Part shown: positions 62,348 to 64,000 of the stretch, in pieces | How the letters are laid out: each line of letters opens with the position of its first letter | How positions within the stretch are numbered: position 1 is the first letter of the stretch | Source: Methylumidiphilus sp963753955 | GTDB lineage: Bacteria > Pseudomonadota > Gammaproteobacteria > Methylococcales > Methylococcaceae | Length of the DNA stretch: 64,000 bases | Direction: 5' to 3' | Assembly (NCBI GenBank): GCA_963753955.1 | Contig: CAVWEM010000005.1 | Coordinates: forward strand, 186,001-250,000 | Program-made: the position numbers and the translations under genes | Notes under the pieces: generated by a model | What the model was told of the DNA's origin: nothing | Databases searched by the model: none | The model's input: only the letters and a program-made list of their open reading frames with translations

Positions 62348-62941
62348 TTAGGCTGCTTTTTTCAGCCGTGCGAGCAGGCCGTCGATGAGCCCCTTGAAGG
62401 GTGCGCTGGAGAGGTAAAGGATGTAAAGCATAGAGAAGAGAACCGTCGCAATGATAATCTTGGTGCTGCTGGATATCTCGTTCTTGGCAGTGCCGACCTT
62501 GAAGGCAACGTGCGCATCAATCTTCACACCCTCGTTGATCAGGGTCACATGGGCCAGATATTTGCCGGGCTCGGTGAAATTGTAAGACGTATTGAAGGTG
62601 CCGGTGTTGTGGGTGGCAGGCGGCAAATAGGCAATTCGCGTACCCTCCGGCTCCTTAGTGAATTCCACCTCGACCGTCATATTGCGAAGAGCCTTGCCTT
62701 CGTAATCGAAAACTATGGTGGTGGGGCCGAGGTCGGGGATTTCGCCGCAAAACTCGGTGGATCCGGTCAACTGCGGCTGGTAGGCAGTGAAATGGACCAA
62801 ATGGGGGCCGACAAAAATCCTGCATTGGTCGGTGTCGACGCTGGCGCCGCCATGGGCCAAGGCCGGGGCGGTCGGCAGCAAAGCGGCGAGCAAAAGCCCT
62901 ATGAATAGGCTTAAGCCTTTGAAAAATGTTAAGTTTCGCAT
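62348..62941 (-). CDS. Membrane-anchored exported protein of the copper cluster
   Basis: 197 residues from ATG at 62941 (GGGAAGAGAT upstream). Signal peptide (LFIGLLLAALLPTAPALAHG), mature start HGGASVDTDQCRIFVG, a beta-rich domain with two Cys (DQCRIF and TEFCGEIPD), VEVEFTKEPEGTR and a C-terminal helix (IIIATVLFSMLYILYLSS). A mature N-terminal His would allow a histidine-brace-type copper site as in PmoB/CopC proteins; this is an inference. 79 bases upstream of the multicopper oxidase, same strand. Confidence 0.7.
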   Translation of the reverse strand: MRNLTFFKGLSLFIGLLLAALLPTAPALAHGGASVDTDQCRIFVGPHLVHFTAYQPQLTGSTEFCGEIPDLGPTTIVFDYEGKALRNMTVEVEFTKEPEGTRIAYLPPATHNTGTFNTSYNFTEPGKYLAHVTLINEGVKIDAHVAFKVGTAKNEISSSTKIIIATVLFSMLYILYLSSAPFKGLIDGLLARLKKAA

Positions 62942-63183
62942 ATCTCTTCCCTCATTATACTTATCGTGTCTGGGTAACGGATGGGTCTCGGGCGCGAGGA
63001 TCAAAAGCCCCCTCAACGTAGCCAAGCCTCGCAACACACTCCGGACGGGAGCGGAAGTGAGGGTGCGGCTAAGTATCGCAGCTTAACAGATGCGCATATT
63101 TAATAAAAGTTCCCCCGCGCAGGTGATGTCTGTTCGTGTGAACCTGTCCATTGCTGGGCCGCACCCCTGCCCTGAAAACCGGC

Positions 63184-63810
63184 CTACCCTGAAAAAAACG
63201 GGTCGCAGCCATATTCCAGCCGCAACCGCTCCCGATTCATGGCCAGCCATTGCAGGGCAATAATTGGGGTGGCCGAATCGATGGCACCATTTTCCATCAA
63301 GCTCCAGGCTTCATCAAAACTCACAACCTCGACACGGATGTCCTCATCCTCTTCCGCCAAGCCGTGGAAACCGCCGAGGTTGGTGGTATCGACGATGCCG
63401 CAAAACAGGGTGATCTTCTCCGAGGAACCGCCAGGGGTAGTGAAAAATTCATTAATGCGGATCAGTTGTCCGATCTCGCAACCAGCTTCTTCCCTTGCTT
63501 CCCGCCGGGCGACCTCTTGCGGACTTTCCCCCTCCTCCACCGCACCGGCGACGATTTCCAGCAACCAAGGATCGGCTTTGAATTTCAACGCGCCAACGCG
63601 GAACTGCTCAATGAGCACGACGGTATCGTTGACTGGGTCGTAGGGAATCACCCCCACACAGGTCCCCCGGTGGAACAATTCTCGTACCAACTCGCCGCTC
63701 CATCCCCCTCGGAACAAAGTGTGCCGCAGGCGTAGGCGAAACATGTTGAAGAAACCCTGGTAGAGCGGGGTTTCTTCTCTCACTTCGAAGGATTTTTCCA
63801 GATCGCCCAT
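63184..63810 (-). CDS. nudF: ADP-ribose pyrophosphatase NudF (Nudix)
   Basis: 208 residues. The Nudix box starts at Gly89 (GAVEEGESPQEV) and ends REAREEAGCEI; the preceding RVGALKFKADPWLLEIVAG and following FFTTPGGSSEKITLFCG are typical of ADP-ribose pyrophosphatases. Splits ADP-ribose to AMP and ribose-5-phosphate. Starts 14 bases after the S49 peptidase stop, so likely co-transcribed. Confidence 0.92.
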   Translation of the reverse strand: MGDLEKSFEVREETPLYQGFFNMFRLRLRHTLFRGGWSGELVRELFHRGTCVGVIPYDPVNDTVVLIEQFRVGALKFKADPWLLEIVAGAVEEGESPQEVARREAREEAGCEIGQLIRINEFFTTPGGSSEKITLFCGIVDTTNLGGFHGLAEEDEDIRVEVVSFDEAWSLMENGAIDSATPIIALQWLAMNRERLRLEYGCDPFFSG

Positions 63811-63824
63811 GTTTGAGTCCCCGG

Positions 63825-64000
63825 TCAGCGCAATTCGAGAGTCAAGCCGACGGCGCTTTGCAGCGCAGATCCAAAACTCGCGCCCAGCCGGTGTGAGATG
63901 CGATCAATTAAACGTTCGCGGGGGGTAAAATTGACCGTTTCTTTCTCCCCGATGACATCCTTGGCCACCGACCGGGCGTCACCCACCGCGTCGGCGAGGC
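63825..64000 (-). CDS. sppA: S49-family signal-peptide peptidase, C-terminus (partial)
   Basis: The last ~58 residues of a gene that begins beyond the window: LADAVGDARSVAKDVIGEKE and VNFTPRERLIDRISHRLGAS, ending LTLELR. The GLADxxGxxxxV and FTPRxxxxDR patterns fit SppA/S49 serine peptidases, which clear membrane-bound signal peptides. The catalytic part is not in the window, so the name is provisional. Confidence 0.6.
   Translation of the reverse strand, partial: LADAVGDARSVAKDVIGEKETVNFTPRERLIDRISHRLGASFGSALQSAVGLTLELR

Overview
The window looks like a chromosomal segment of a gammaproteobacterial methanotroph (order Methylococcales). The main grounds are a serine-cycle operon (malyl-CoA lyase plus the two-subunit malate-CoA ligase), a copper-protein cluster (multicopper oxidase, cupredoxin, membrane partner), ubiquinone genes (ubiG, ubiX), and a Tol-Pal/Ruv layout typical of Gammaproteobacteria. 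The order-level assignment is inference; there is no rRNA or pmo gene in the window to fix it. No tRNA, rRNA or CRISPR array was recognised.

Layout. 0-6.6 kb: DUF1631/PilZ gene, ubiG, isocitrate dehydrogenase (icd) and an ammonium transporter (amtB). 6.7-11.6 kb: mcl-mtkA-mtkB operon on the minus strand, then a His-rich outer-membrane protein. 11.7-14.7 kb: decayed toxin-antitoxin genes, a DUF1640 protein, a proline iminopeptidase and ubiX. 14.8-23 kb: a mobile-element zone with an ISAs1 remnant, a small phage-like cluster, two inverted IS21 copies, one intact IS110/IS1111 element and a Tn3 transposase remnant. 23.2-26.9 kb: YajR-type transporter, globin-coupled sensor and two membrane or exported proteins of unknown role. 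27-43.2 kb: the ancestral yebC-ruvC-ruvA-ruvB-ybgC-tolQRAB-pal-cpoB-queE run, split between ruvA and ruvB and again between ruvB and ybgC by an IQM-like gene, a dead YefM-YoeB pair, an IS1, a second IS1111, tandem and inverted repeats, a serine hydrolase and a TIGR04073 protein. 43.2-46.3 kb: a 1,027-codon NLR-like protein (nucleosidase/phosphorylase domain, NB-ARC ATPase, TPR repeats) interrupted by one in-frame TAA. 46.4-57.8 kb: HMA-type protein, yheT, dapA, bamC, purL, hsp20, smr, an acyltransferase and an outer-membrane protein. 57.8-64 kb: small hypothetical and decayed genes, the copper cluster, nudF and the end of an S49 peptidase gene.

Quality caveat. Many housekeeping genes (icd, amtB, yebC, ruvC, ruvB, tolQ, tolB, pal, cpoB, queE, purL) are split by single-base indels, several at homopolymers, while neighbours are intact. 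I read this as consensus error in the assembly rather than gene death, and I annotate them as single genes.

Most interesting points: the PNP/NB-ARC/TPR protein with its lone stop codon (a candidate anti-phage NLR); several families of short palindromic repeats inserted in frame inside purL, pip and a serine hydrolase gene; a 21-bp tandem repeat whose two strands encode similar heptads; and two IS1111 elements whose long non-coding 3' ends probably carry guide (seek/bridge) RNAs.
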